DNA of 64,000 bases from Nitrosomonadales bacterium (GCA_016208015.1 JACQYW010000003.1:40217-104216); one strand, 5' to 3'. Shown: positions 45,824 to 53,666, counted from the stretch's first letter. The notes: generated by a model not told the origin, from the sequence alone. Translations and numbers: made by a program.

Positions 45824-45850
45824 TAGCGTGGGCACTTTGTGCCCACGCTA
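45824..45850. repeat. Palindrome TAGCGTGGGCA/TGCCCACGCTA
   Basis: An 11-bp perfect stem around a CTTTG loop. No T-run follows, so it is probably a dispersed palindromic repeat rather than a terminator. It lies just upstream of the poly-C promoter candidate. Confidence 0.7.
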
Positions 45851-45874
45851 CTGGGTTCACACCTACCGTTGAGC

Positions 45875-45906
45875 TTGACATGCCCCCCCCCCCCCCGAGA
45901 TACGAT
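45875..45906 (+). promoter_or_regulatory. Possible phase-variable promoter with C14 spacer
   Basis: TTGACA (45875-45880) is followed by TG, an uninterrupted run of 14 C (45883-45896), GAGA and a possible -10 TACGAT (45901-45906). The present spacer is 20 bases; losing three C would give the ideal 17. Homopolymer spacers that tune promoter strength by slippage are known from Neisseria porA and opc. A ribosome-binding site and GTG start follow at 45930-45942. Length may be uncertain because long C runs are prone to sequencing error. Confidence 0.45.
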
Positions 45907-45939
45907 GCTCAGCATTCATTGCTTAGCGCAGGATTCAAC

Positions 45940-46185
45940 GTGTCACACACCAGAATATCAACCGCCGGGCAAGATTCAATCAAACTCATTCTTCAGCAAG
46001 TCAATGACGGCATTCTTGTCCTGCCGACAGAAATTACCTTACAACAGATTGGCAAGTTTATTCAGGCAACCCCGCAAGTTGTAGGTATGTCCTATGACGA
46101 CTACATTCGCAAGCCACTCGCCGCGAAGGGTATCGCGTCGCGCAAATGTGGCTCACCAGTACGAATTCAGTTATTCAAAAAATAA
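45940..46185 (+). CDS. Hypothetical small protein (81 residues)
   Basis: I do not recognise this protein. GTG 45940 is preferred as start because AGGA lies 6 bases upstream; an earlier ATG at 45880 would translate the poly-C run. The product (SHTRISTAGQDSIKLI..., ending IQLFKK) is basic at its C-terminus, and ITLQQIGKFIQATPQVVGM could be a helix-turn-helix-like pair, which is speculative. Base use is AT-richer than the flanking genes, and the gene lies between long inverted repeats, suggesting acquisition by transfer. Confidence 0.55.
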   Translation: MSHTRISTAGQDSIKLILQQVNDGILVLPTEITLQQIGKFIQATPQVVGMSYDDYIRKPLAAKGIASRKCGSPVRIQLFKK

Positions 46186-46248
46186 TATTAGCCATCAGCT
46201 CTGGCCTAGGGGGATGCATCATCTGGCCAATCAACAGGGGAGATAGTT

Positions 46249-46740
46249 ATGCGTTTTACTGTAATCGCCGTACCGTTAATATTTTTTGTACTAGCTGGTT
46301 GCGGAGTTAGTCCCGCGCAACAAGCTGCAATAGATGCCAAACGCAGTGCAAAAAACCAAGAACGGCAATCAAAGTTAAATCTTATTCGCAACTCCATTCC
46401 CACGTGCTTTAGTGATAAAGACTGTAAGGCAAAATGGGACGCTGCTCAAGTTTGGGTAATTCACAATGCTTCGTTCAAGATGCGGACAACCACTGATGTA
46501 CTAATTGAAACACATAATCTTGGTGGCCTATATAAACCAACGCGAGAAGATTACAGTTTAATTGCTGTCCGCGTCATTAAGGAGCCGATGGGAGCAGGCA
46601 AATATGCAATCAAAGCTGACGTATCGTGCAGCACTGATAGCATCAACTCGGATTTCAAATATGACTACTACGCGTGTGAGAAAGACATATTTGATGCAAC
46701 ACTTGATTTTAATCGGTCTGTAAGCGCCATTACTCCTTAG
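46249..46740 (+). CDS. Hypothetical lipoprotein (163 residues)
   Basis: An unknown protein with a signal peptide and lipobox LAGC (lipidated Cys about residue 18). The mature part has four further Cys in the pattern CFSDKDC and C(S)...YYAC, possibly two disulfides, so a periplasmic or surface-facing domain is likely. GGGGAGATAGTT precedes the ATG. It is clearly AT-richer than the rest of the window and lies with the 81-residue gene inside the inverted-repeat cassette; a perfect palindromic terminator follows. No function can be assigned. Confidence 0.7.
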   Translation: MRFTVIAVPLIFFVLAGCGVSPAQQAAIDAKRSAKNQERQSKLNLIRNSIPTCFSDKDCKAKWDAAQVWVIHNASFKMRTTTDVLIETHNLGGLYKPTREDYSLIAVRVIKEPMGAGKYAIKADVSCSTDSINSDFKYDYYACEKDIFDATLDFNRSVSAITP

Positions 46741-46803
46741 AATCTAACCTACGGTGGATTCGACTTGATGTACTGAAGTCGGACTGCTTTTCATATTTAG
46801 CTC

Positions 46804-46836
46804 AAAATGGGGTGCAACTAGTTGCACCCCATTTTG
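46804..46836. terminator. Perfect 32-nt palindromic terminator
   Basis: The stretch 46804-46835 is a perfect palindrome centred on CTAG, with AAAA on its left and TTTT on its right, so it can end transcription in either direction. It closes the lipoprotein gene. Confidence 0.88.
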
Positions 46837-46873
46837 TTTTATTGGTGTTTCTTTTCCTCCCCCTGTGTGCCGC

Positions 46874-47089
46874 CGAGTAGCGCAGGCTGGTCAGGGGTAG
46901 TCCGACGCATATGTTTGAGCACGTGACCGCGTAGCGGGTCGTGCGAGTTTATGAGGAGGCCTGACCAGTCGAGCAACGCAGGGAACCCCGAAGGGGCGGC
47001 GCACCGGGGGCGCCTTCTTTGGGTTACCTTTCTTGGCAAGACAAGAAAGGTAACTAGCTGTCGGGCTACCCCCGACGGTGTTGGTTGTA
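46874..47089 (-). repeat. Right arm of the ~200-bp inverted repeat pair
   Basis: In reverse complement to the left arm it shows GCGCAGGCTGGTCAGGGGT, GCCTGACCAGTCGAGCAACG, CAGGGAACCCCGAAGGGGCG, a hairpin TTACCTTTCTTG/CAAGAAAGGTAA and CTACCCCCGACGGTGTTGG. An open frame across it on the minus strand (containing PDQPALLGGTQG) is of a kind often called a protein, but it is repeat DNA. There is no true gene between 46741 and 47205. Confidence 0.85.
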
Positions 47090-47105
47090 AATAAAGCCAC
47101 TCATG

Positions 47106-47195
47106 CTTCGACAAGCTCAGCACGAACGGATGGAGTAGCGGGCTTCGCCCATCCTTCGACAGGCTCAGGACGAACGGTCTCAGGGAACTCAGCAC
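47106..47195. repeat. Short dispersed repeats, two to three copies
   Basis: CTTCGACAAGCTCAGCACGA (47107-47126), CTTCGACAGGCTCAGGACGA (47154-47173) and a partial CTCAGCACGAACGGC after it are members of one family. Related copies lie in thrB and at the end of the M23 peptidase gene. Confidence 0.8.
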
Positions 47196-47205
47196 GAACG
47201 GCTAA

Positions 47206-47442
47206 TTAAGGCTTCGCCCTTTGTATCAACAAATACAACTCTTCCACCTTCGCCCTCGCCCAGGGCGTCCTGCGCAAAAACTTCAAACTGGATTTGATAC
47301 TGGGGTCGTGAGTGAAGCAGCGCACCGGCACAGCTTCCGCCATCGCTTCCCAACCGATGCTCTCGGAGAGCTGGGTGACGATCATCTCAAGCGTGATGCC
47401 CTCCAGCGGAGGTCTGTTTGCAGGTTTTTTGTCGGTGTCCAT
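47206..47442 (-). CDS. VF530/DUF2132 family protein
   Basis: A 78-residue protein with the full VF530 signature: PLEGITLEMIVTQLSESIGW, RCFTHDPSIKSSLKFLRRTP and WARAKVEELYL. A family member has been described as a small helical, possibly DNA-binding protein; the role is not established. It lies next to the short repeats and is divergent from the pseudouridine-synthase gene. Confidence 0.88.
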   Translation of the reverse strand: MDTDKKPANRPPLEGITLEMIVTQLSESIGWEAMAEAVPVRCFTHDPSIKSSLKFLRRTPWARAKVEELYLLIQRAKP

Positions 47443-47513
47443 GTCCGGATTTTACAGGTGAACGCAGGAGCTGAGCGTTTACAATGCTCACCTTGTTTCC
47501 AGAAGCATCCCAC

Positions 47514-48230
47514 ATGTCCGATTCCATCCGTCTTGCCAAACGCCTGGCTGAATTAATCCATTGCTCCCGCCGCGAGGCGGAGCTGTATATCGCGGGCGGA
47601 TGGGTGAAGGTGGATGGGGTGGTGGTGGAAGAGCCGCAGTTCATGGTGGCGGAGCAGAAGGTCGAGTTGCATCCCGATGCCACGCTGGTGCCGGTCGAGC
47701 CGGTGACGATCCTGTTTCACCAAGCGCCCGACACGGACATGAATGCGGATTCAATCAAGAGATTGCTCTGCGCCGAAACGCGCGCGGCAGACGACCATTC
47801 CAACATCCGCCTGCTCAAGCAGCACTTCCTGCACTTGACGCAATGCACGCCGCTGGAGCTGCATGCGGGTGGCATGACGGTGTTCACCCAGGACTTCCGA
47901 GTGACGCGCAAGTTGACCGATGATGCCGCCACCATCGAGCAGGAATATGTCGTGCAGGTCGCGGGCGAGCTTGTCGCCGATGGCCTCAAGTTGCTCAATC
48001 ACGGTCTCAGTTACAACGGCAAGCCGCTGCCGCCGGTCAAGGTCAGCTGGCAGAACGAAACGCATCTGCGTTTCGCGCTCAAGGGCGTGAAGCCCGGCCA
48101 GGTCGCGCATATGTGCAAAGCCGTGGGTTTGCAGGTGCTGGCGATGAAGCGCTTACGTATCGGCCGCGTGTCGATGTCCAAATTGCCGCTCGGGCAATGG
48201 CGCTATCTGATGCCGCATGAAAAGTTCTAA
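47514..48230 (+). CDS. RsuA/RluF-family rRNA pseudouridine synthase, altered active site
   Basis: A 238-residue protein with an N-terminal S4 RNA-binding domain (IRLAKRLAELIHCSRREAEL, VKVDGVVVEEP) and a pseudouridine-synthase core (EQEYVVQVAGEL, HMCKAVGLQVLAMKRLRIGR). In motif II, where the family has GRLD with catalytic Asp, the aligned sequence is TPLE in TPLELHAGGMTVFTQD, so Glu replaces Asp and Pro replaces Arg. The protein may be inactive, altered or an RNA-binding remnant. The start was set at ATG 47514, where the S4 homology begins. It overlaps the DUF167 gene region. Confidence 0.82.
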   Translation: MSDSIRLAKRLAELIHCSRREAELYIAGGWVKVDGVVVEEPQFMVAEQKVELHPDATLVPVEPVTILFHQAPDTDMNADSIKRLLCAETRAADDHSNIRLLKQHFLHLTQCTPLELHAGGMTVFTQDFRVTRKLTDDAATIEQEYVVQVAGELVADGLKLLNHGLSYNGKPLPPVKVSWQNETHLRFALKGVKPGQVAHMCKAVGLQVLAMKRLRIGRVSMSKLPLGQWRYLMPHEKF

Positions 48231-48243
48231 GTCGGGACTGGAG

Positions 48244-48549
48244 ATGTCTTCGTTCTGCCAATGGCAGGGCGACACGCTGGTGCTCAATATCCTCGGCCGC
48301 CCGCGCGCAAAGAAGACGAAGATCGGCAAGGTCAACGGCAGACAATTGGAGATCCATGTCGCCGAGAATCCGGTACGCGGACGGGCGACGGCGCATCTGG
48401 TTACTTTTTTGGCGGGAGAATTCGATGTTCCCGAAAGTGCGATCACGGTGGTGTTCGGGGTTTACAACGTGAACAAGCAGTTGCGCATCACTGCGCCTAA
48501 ACGACTGCCTGCGGTGATCGCGAAGCAGCAGGACGCTGCTTCGCGCTGA
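48244..48549 (+). CDS. DUF167 (YggU/UPF0235) family protein
   Basis: A protein of about 101 residues with the DUF167 fold: LVLNILGRPRAKKTKIGKVN, LEIHVAENPVRGRATAHLVT (the family PPxxGKAN-like motif), VYNVNKQLRITAP. The function is unknown. ATG 48244 has GGGA 6 bases upstream and fits the family start; ATG 48217, overlapping the previous stop, is the alternative. It is convergent with the hemerythrin gene. Confidence 0.82.
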   Translation: MSSFCQWQGDTLVLNILGRPRAKKTKIGKVNGRQLEIHVAENPVRGRATAHLVTFLAGEFDVPESAITVVFGVYNVNKQLRITAPKRLPAVIAKQQDAASR

Positions 48550-48550
48550 A

Positions 48551-49012
48551 TCAGCCGAAGAACTTCTTCAGTGCAGAGCCCAGCCAGCCGCCCGTCTTGT
48601 CCACGGTGCCTTCGAGGTTCAGTGCCTTTTTGACGCTGGGGGCGTAGTCGGCATCGTCCCCCTTGATGTGGTTGACCAGCCAGATCTTCAGCATGGAGAG
48701 GAGTTCTGGTGCGACGTTCTCGCCGCCGGCAGCGCGACGCTGGAATTCCGCGATGCGCTTGGTGAAGATCTCATGCACGCGCTTATGCGCCTTGAGGAAG
48801 GGGTAGCCGGCTTTTTCCTGCAACTCTTCTTCGAAAGCGAAGTGGGTGAGGGTGTAATCGACCAGTTCGTTCAGGACGTGATTGGTCACCGCTTGATCGC
48901 CGGAGCTGTTTGCGCTATTGAGCTCGTTCAAGTAATCGACGATACGACGATGCTGCTTGTCGATGACGTCGATACCGGTATCCAGGTCACTGGACCAGTG
49001 CAGGTATGACAT
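48551..49012 (-). CDS. Bacteriohemerythrin
   Basis: A 153-residue four-helix protein with the hemerythrin ligands: DVIDKQHRRIVDYLNEL, THFAFEEELQEKAGYPFLKA, HKRVHEIF and WLVNHIKGDDADY supply the His, Glu and Asp that hold the di-iron site. It binds O2 or senses oxygen/iron, which suits a microaerophilic lifestyle. A strong GGAGGAATT precedes ATG 49012. The C-terminal tail (residues 133-153) is an extra helix. Confidence 0.93.
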   Translation of the reverse strand: MSYLHWSSDLDTGIDVIDKQHRRIVDYLNELNSANSSGDQAVTNHVLNELVDYTLTHFAFEEELQEKAGYPFLKAHKRVHEIFTKRIAEFQRRAAGGENVAPELLSMLKIWLVNHIKGDDADYAPSVKKALNLEGTVDKTGGWLGSALKKFFG

Positions 49013-49131
49013 AATTCCTCCAGATGTAGCTATTTTTATATAGTTTGAAACGTGAAGCGGCGGGCATTGTTTCTTACCCATTCCTTCGCGTCAATCACAA
49101 TAAGGCCGAGTACTTCAATCGGGTTCAATGC

Positions 49132-50235
49132 ATGAGTGCTTCCTTACCCGCCAAGCCCCGCAGTTTATTGCGTCGCTATTTAGCATCAGGCTACGCCTTG
49201 TTCATCGTTTATGCCAGTCTGTCGCCTTTTTCCGGCTGGCAGGAGCAAGGGTTCACTTTTGCTGAAGTGCTGGTTTCTCCGTTCCGGCAGACCTATACCG
49301 CGTTCGATGCGCTGAGCAATCTGCTGGCTTACCTGCCGTTCGGCGTGTTGCTGGCGCTGACCTTTCGCGTTCACGCCGATTCCCAAAAGAGCGTGCTGGC
49401 GGCGACGCTGGTCGGCTTGCTGCTTTCCGTGCTGATGGAATACCTGCAGACCTGGCTGCCGGGCCGCATCAGCTCCAACGCCGACATCGTGAGCAACACC
49501 ACCGGCATGTTTATCGGCGCACTGCTGGCGGTGACCATGGTGCGGCAGCTCTGGTTCGGGCGTGTCACCGAGTGGCGCATCGGTTTGTTCAGAAAAGGTG
49601 CCGGGGTGGACTTCGGTTTGGCCCTGATGATGTTGTGGATGTTTGCGCAGATCAACCCTTCGTTGCCGATGCTGGGCAATGTGTTCATCACCGAGCCGGT
49701 CTACGGCATGTTCGTGGCGATGCCCGATGAACCATTCGTTGTGTGGGAAAGCCTGGCGATCGCATTGAACCTGATGATGGCGGGTTTGCTGCTGCTCACT
49801 TTGCTGCGCGAGCGCCGCCATGCGGTGGTTGGCGTGGTGCTGATGTTGTGCACGGTGGCGCTGGCGAAGTTTGTCGCCGCGGCGACGCTGCTCAAATCAT
49901 GGGCATTGTTGCTGTGGCTCAACGGTGAAGCCATGCTCGGTATCATCATCGGCCTGCTGCTGATGGTGTCCACCGGCTGGATGTCGCGCGCCTGGCTGTT
50001 TCGGGCGACCGCGCTGGCGGCATTGAGCTACCTGGTGCTGGTGCACTGGGTGCTCGATAGCGGCACCCCCTCGGCCGCGATGCGCCTGTATTATTGGCGT
50101 TACGGCCACCTGCGCAATTACGTCGGTCTGTCGCAGACCGTATCGTCGCTGTTTCCGCTGCTGCTGGGCGGATATCTGTGGTGGGCGCGAGCCTCCCGTC
50201 ATCAGGAAGAAGGAAAAAATGAGCCCTTACCATAA
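49132..50235 (+). CDS. VanZ-like family membrane protein
   Basis: A 367-residue protein with an N-terminal VanZ-like domain (SPFRQTYTAFDALSNLLAYL, PFGVLLALTF, EYLQTWLPGRISSNADIVSN, TTGMFIGALLA) and six or more further membrane helices. The VanZ name comes from low-level teicoplanin resistance; roles in other bacteria are unknown. ATG 49132 matches the start of family similarity. It overlaps the ferredoxin gene downstream, so the genes 49132 to 53045 could form one unit. Confidence 0.82.
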   Translation: MSASLPAKPRSLLRRYLASGYALFIVYASLSPFSGWQEQGFTFAEVLVSPFRQTYTAFDALSNLLAYLPFGVLLALTFRVHADSQKSVLAATLVGLLLSVLMEYLQTWLPGRISSNADIVSNTTGMFIGALLAVTMVRQLWFGRVTEWRIGLFRKGAGVDFGLALMMLWMFAQINPSLPMLGNVFITEPVYGMFVAMPDEPFVVWESLAIALNLMMAGLLLLTLLRERRHAVVGVVLMLCTVALAKFVAAATLLKSWALLLWLNGEAMLGIIIGLLLMVSTGWMSRAWLFRATALAALSYLVLVHWVLDSGTPSAAMRLYYWRYGHLRNYVGLSQTVSSLFPLLLGGYLWWARASRHQEEGKNEPLP

Positions 50236-50530
50236 ACATGTGTTCTTCTGCGTCAACCAGCGTCCGGCGGGCGAAGACTGCTGCAACAACCACAACGCGC
50301 AAGCCGCGCGCGACTACGTCAAGGACAAGGTCAAGATGCTGGGCATCTCCACCGAGAAGAACACCATCCGCATCAACTCGGCCGGCTGCCTCGGCCGCTG
50401 CGACCTGGGCCCGGTGATCGTGATCTATCCCGAAGCGGTCTGGTACACCTATGTCGATCAGCAGGACCTCGACGAGATCATCGAAGAACATCTCATGCAT
50501 GGGCGTGTCGTGGAGCGCTTGAAGATCTGA
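50219..50530 (+). CDS. Thioredoxin-like [2Fe-2S] ferredoxin
   Basis: A 103-residue protein. Cys positions in FFCVNQ, DCCNNHN and SAGCLGRCDLGPV follow the pattern of shethna-type thioredoxin-fold ferredoxins, as in CbiW-like and NuoE-like proteins. It likely transfers electrons in the cytosol; the partner is unknown. AAGAAGG precedes the ATG. It overlaps VanZ upstream, and its stop shares a base with the next start. Confidence 0.88.
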   Translation: MSPYHKHVFFCVNQRPAGEDCCNNHNAQAARDYVKDKVKMLGISTEKNTIRINSAGCLGRCDLGPVIVIYPEAVWYTYVDQQDLDEIIEEHLMHGRVVERLKI

Positions 50531-51150
50531 TGGCCCTCGCACTGCAAAAATTCTCGCTGACCGGCGCGGCCGGACAACTTGAAGGGCTGGTGCACATGCC
50601 CGACGACATTCCCTGCGCGCTCGCCGTGGTGGCGCATCCGTTGCCGACCATGGGCGGCAATATGGAGAACAAGGTCGCGGTCACGCTGGCCAAGACCTTT
50701 GCCGAGCTCGGCTGCGTCGCGCTGCGCTTCAACTTCCGCGGTGTGGGTGCGAGCGAGGGCGAATTCACAGGCGGCGACGGCGAAGAGCAGGACCTGGTCG
50801 ATGTGGTGCATTACGCGCAGGAACAGTTCGGCGAAGAGCTGCCGCTGTTGCTCTCCGGTTTCTCGTTCGGCGGCTACGTCGCGGCGCGCGCCGCGCAACG
50901 GCTGAAGCCGCAGCATCTAATCCTTGCCGCCCCCGCCGTCGGGCGTTTCGCGATGCCCGCCGTGTCGCCCGACACGCTGGTCATCCACGGCGAGCACGAC
51001 GATGTGGTGCCGCTGGCCGACGCGCTGGACTGGGCGCGCCCGCAGCACCTGCCCATCGTGGTGCTGCCGCAGGCCGAGCATTTCTTCCATGGACGATTGA
51101 CACAATTGCGCGATATCGTGAAACGGCATTTTTCCGGAGTTGAGTTATGA
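50530..51150 (+). CDS. Alpha/beta hydrolase (dienelactone hydrolase-like)
   Basis: A 206-residue alpha/beta hydrolase. The oxyanion region [15 protein letters not shown] and nucleophile elbow [13 protein letters not shown] (Ser) mark the COG2945-type family; [10 protein letters not shown] gives the Asp and EHFFHG the His of the triad. The substrate is unknown. It is translationally joined to the ferredoxin and ABC-ATPase genes, so it may process what the exporter moves, which is inference only. Confidence 0.87.
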   Translation: MALALQKFSLTGAAGQLEGLVHMPDDIPCALAVVAHPLPTMGGNMENKVAVTLAKTFAELGCVALRFNFRGVGASEGEFTGGDGEEQDLVDVVHYAQEQFGEELPLLLSGFSFGGYVAARAAQRLKPQHLILAAPAVGRFAMPAVSPDTLVIHGEHDDVVPLADALDWARPQHLPIVVLPQAEHFFHGRLTQLRDIVKRHFSGVEL

Positions 51151-52061
51151 GCGCAGTCATCCGCGCAACAGGGCTGCAAAAATCCTACGGCGGCAACCGC
51201 GTGGTGGATGGGCTCGACCTGTCCATCCACAGAGGCGAGTGCTTCGGCCTGCTCGGCCCCAACGGTGCGGGCAAGACCACCACCCTGCGCATGTTGCTTG
51301 GCCTCATCGCGCCCGATGCGGGCACGGCCATGCTGCTCGACCTGCCTGTACCGCAGGCGGCGCGCGAGGCGCGCATCCGTGTCGGCGTGGTGCCGCAGAT
51401 GGACAACCTCGATCCCGATTTCACCGTGGCCGAGAATCTGCTGGTGTACGGCCGCTACTTTGGCATGCAGGACAGCGAGATCGAGGCGCGCATTCCATCA
51501 TTGCTGGAATTCGCCAGCCTCACCAGCAAGCGCGACGCGAAAGTGCCGACGCTCTCCGGCGGCATGAAGCGCCGCCTCACGCTGGCGCGCGCACTGGTGA
51601 ACGATCCCGATGTCATCTTCCTCGACGAACCGACCACCGGACTCGATCCGCAGGCGCGCCATTTGATCTGGCAACGTCTGCGCGAACTCACACAGCAGGG
51701 CAAGACACTGCTGCTCACCACCCACTTCATGGACGAGGCCGAGCGCCTGTGCCATCGTCTCGCCGTGATGGACAACGGCAAGCTCATCAGCCAGGGTTCG
51801 CCGCGCGAGCTGATCGAGCAGAACATCGAACCGCAGGTGGTGGAAGTGTTCGGCGAAACCTCCGGGCAGTGGGCGAACGAACATGCGGCCAACTATGCGC
51901 AGCGTTTTGAAGTGAGCGGCGAGTCGGTGTTCTGTTACGTGCAGGATGCGCAGCCGCTGGTCAAACAGCTACAGGCACAGACCGCACTGCGCTATCTGCA
52001 CCGCCCGGCGAATCTGGAAGACGTCTTTTTGAAATTGACCGGCCGGGAGATGCGCGAATGA
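51147..52061 (+). CDS. nodI: ABC exporter ATP-binding protein, NodI family
   Basis: A 304-residue ATPase: Walker [16 protein letters not shown]-loop PQMDNLDPD, signature [17 protein letters not shown], Walker [14 protein letters not shown] and switch His in [12 protein letters not shown]. The C-terminal 80 residues match the NodI/DrrA group. With the NodJ-like permease it would export a hydrophobic or lipid-linked molecule. nodIJ-like pairs are common in betaproteobacteria without nodulation genes. A repeat element now separates it from its permease. Confidence 0.9.
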   Translation: MSAVIRATGLQKSYGGNRVVDGLDLSIHRGECFGLLGPNGAGKTTTLRMLLGLIAPDAGTAMLLDLPVPQAAREARIRVGVVPQMDNLDPDFTVAENLLVYGRYFGMQDSEIEARIPSLLEFASLTSKRDAKVPTLSGGMKRRLTLARALVNDPDVIFLDEPTTGLDPQARHLIWQRLRELTQQGKTLLLTTHFMDEAERLCHRLAVMDNGKLISQGSPRELIEQNIEPQVVEVFGETSGQWANEHAANYAQRFEVSGESVFCYVQDAQPLVKQLQAQTALRYLHRPANLEDVFLKLTGREMRE

Positions 52062-52070
52062 TTTTCAACC

Positions 52071-52249
52071 CGTCATTGATAGAACTGCTAGCTATTCGAC
52101 TAAGCCCGCAAGCGGGCAAGTCGCTGGTTATCCGGCGCAGGCCGGAATCCAGGCGATTAAACAATTCGCGCGTAGCGCGGCCAAATTCCGGTTTTGTCCG
52201 CTATGCGGGTTATTGGAACTACTGGATTCCGGCCTGCGCCGGAATGACG
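52071..52249 (+). repeat. REP pair with nested 54-nt hairpin element, copy B
   Basis: A left REP is split after CGTCATT (52071-52077) by a 54-nt insert (52078-52131) and resumes as CCGGCGCAGGCCGGAATCC. The right REP lies at 52222-52249. The insert has inner stem GCCCGC (52104-52109) with GCGGGC (52112-52117); compared with copy A both sides changed, keeping pairing. It fills the nodI-nodJ gap and contains no gene. Confidence 0.85.
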
Positions 52250-52259
52250 AAATTCTGAG

Positions 52260-53045
52260 ATGAGCATGAACCACTTTGCATTACCCAGACTGAGTATCCG
52301 CTTCTTCCCCATCTGGCGCCGTCACTGGCTGGTATGGAAAAAGATCGCCGCGCCATCCATCCTCGGCCACCTCGCCGACCCGGTGATCTACATGCTCGGC
52401 CTGGGTTATGGCCTCGGCAGCCTGCTGCCCGAGATGGGCGGCATGTCCTACATGGCCTTCCTCGCCGCGGGCACGGTGTGCTACAGCACCATGAACAGCG
52501 CCAGCTTCGAGGCGCTGTATTCCGGTTTCGCGCGCATGCACGAGCAGCGCACCTGGGAGGCGATATTGAACACGCCGGTGTCGCTGGACGACGTGGTGCT
52601 GTCAGAGATCCTGTGGGCGGCGACCAAGAGTCTGATGTCGGGTGCGGCGGTGCTCGCCGTGATCTGGATACTCGGCCTGTCGCAATCGTTGATGTCATTA
52701 TGGATGATTCCGCTGGCACTGCTCATCGGCCTCACCTTTGCGGCCATCGGTCTTATCATGACCGCGCTGGCGCCCGCGTATGACTTCTTCATGTACTACT
52801 TCACGCTGGTCATCACCCCGATGATGCTACTATGCGGCGTCTTTTTTCCGGTCACGCAGTTGCCGGAAAGCATGCAGCTGGTGGCGGGCGCGTTGCCGTT
52901 GACGCATGCGATCGACCTGGCGCGGCCATTGATGAGCGGCACCGTGCCGCCGCAGGCATTGCTGCATATCGCTGTGTTGCTGGCGTATACGCTGGTCAGT
53001 TTTTATGTGTCGCTGGTGTTGTTCCGGCGCAGGTTGTCGCGGTAG
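52260..53045 (+). CDS. nodJ: ABC exporter permease, NodJ family
   Basis: A 261-residue ABC-2-type permease with six membrane helices and the NodJ landmarks WRRHWLVWKKIAAPSILGHL and LPLTHAIDLARPLM. It pairs with the upstream ATPase. GAGATG directly precedes the gene with little Shine-Dalgarno; the repeat element immediately upstream may weaken coupling to nodI. A third repeat copy lies just downstream. Confidence 0.9.
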   Translation: MSMNHFALPRLSIRFFPIWRRHWLVWKKIAAPSILGHLADPVIYMLGLGYGLGSLLPEMGGMSYMAFLAAGTVCYSTMNSASFEALYSGFARMHEQRTWEAILNTPVSLDDVVLSEILWAATKSLMSGAAVLAVIWILGLSQSLMSLWMIPLALLIGLTFAAIGLIMTALAPAYDFFMYYFTLVITPMMLLCGVFFPVTQLPESMQLVAGALPLTHAIDLARPLMSGTVPPQALLHIAVLLAYTLVSFYVSLVLFRRRLSR

Positions 53046-53046
53046 C

Positions 53047-53223
53047 GTCATCCCGGCGTAGGCCGGGATCCAGTTTGGAAAATACCTACGAAGCAGACCA
53101 CCAGGTTTTGTCCGCCTCACGGGGTGTTTAACTGCTGGATTCCGGCCTGAGGTAACTACTAGCCATTCGACTAGGCTGGCAAACAACGCCAGCAAAGTCG
53201 CTGGTTATGCGCCGGAATGACGA
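53047..53223 (+). repeat. REP pair with nested 59-nt hairpin element, copy C
   Basis: The left REP is intact (53047-53073). The right REP CTGGATTCCGGCCTG is interrupted in its loop by a 59-nt insert (53150-53208) and resumes as GCGCCGGAATGACG. The insert has inner stem GCTGGC (53175-53180) with GCCAGC (53188-53193) and a 7-nt loop, again different from copies A and B but still paired. No gene lies in 53046-53249. Confidence 0.85.
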
Positions 53224-53249
53224 GGTAATATAAGTTCGGGAGCATCGTT

Positions 53250-53660
53250 ATGTTGTGGTTAAAAGCATTCCATATATTCTTCGTCGTCAGCTGGTTCGCC
53301 GGTCTCTTCTACCTGCCGCGCATCTTCGTCAATCACGCGATGGCGGAAGAACCTGCCGTACGCGAGCGCCTGAAACTGATGGAGCGCAAATTGTACAAGT
53401 TCGTCACGCCCATCGGCGCGCTGGCCGTCATCACCGGGCTGTGGCTGTGGTTCGCTTATGATTTCACCGGCGGCTGGCTGCACGTGAAGACGACCCTGGT
53501 CGCGGGACTGGTCGCGTATCACCTCTACTGTGGGCATCTGCTGAAGTTGTTCGCCGAAGACCGCAATACCAAGAGCCACATCTGGTTCCGCTTCTTCAAT
53601 GAAGTGCCGGTGCTGGTATTGTTGGCCGTGCTTATCCTTGTTGAAGTCCAACCGTTCTGA
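53250..53660 (+). CDS. hemJ: Protoporphyrinogen oxidase HemJ (CopD-like fold)
   Basis: A 136-residue membrane protein with four helices and the HemJ opening MLWLKAFHIFFVVSWFAGLF, where His8 is the conserved haem or substrate residue; FYLPRIFVNHA and WLHVKTTLVAGLVAYH, another conserved Lys/His segment, follow. It oxidises protoporphyrinogen IX in haem synthesis. GGGAG lies upstream of ATG 53250. Confidence 0.9.
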   Translation: MLWLKAFHIFFVVSWFAGLFYLPRIFVNHAMAEEPAVRERLKLMERKLYKFVTPIGALAVITGLWLWFAYDFTGGWLHVKTTLVAGLVAYHLYCGHLLKLFAEDRNTKSHIWFRFFNEVPVLVLLAVLILVEVQPF

Positions 53661-53666
53661 TCCGAT

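Noticed and set aside
45880..45939. ATG at 45880 as start of the 81-residue gene
   Set aside because: It would translate the C14 run as a Pro stretch and has no Shine-Dalgarno; GTG 45940 has AGGA at good spacing.
45518..47089. Insertion sequence or integron
   Set aside because: There is no transposase, integrase, attC-like site or target duplication that I can see; only inverted repeats and unknown genes.
46839..47195. Open frame on the minus strand containing PDQPALLGGTQG
   Set aside because: It is made wholly of dispersed repeat DNA (right inverted arm and short repeats); such frames are frequent false gene calls.
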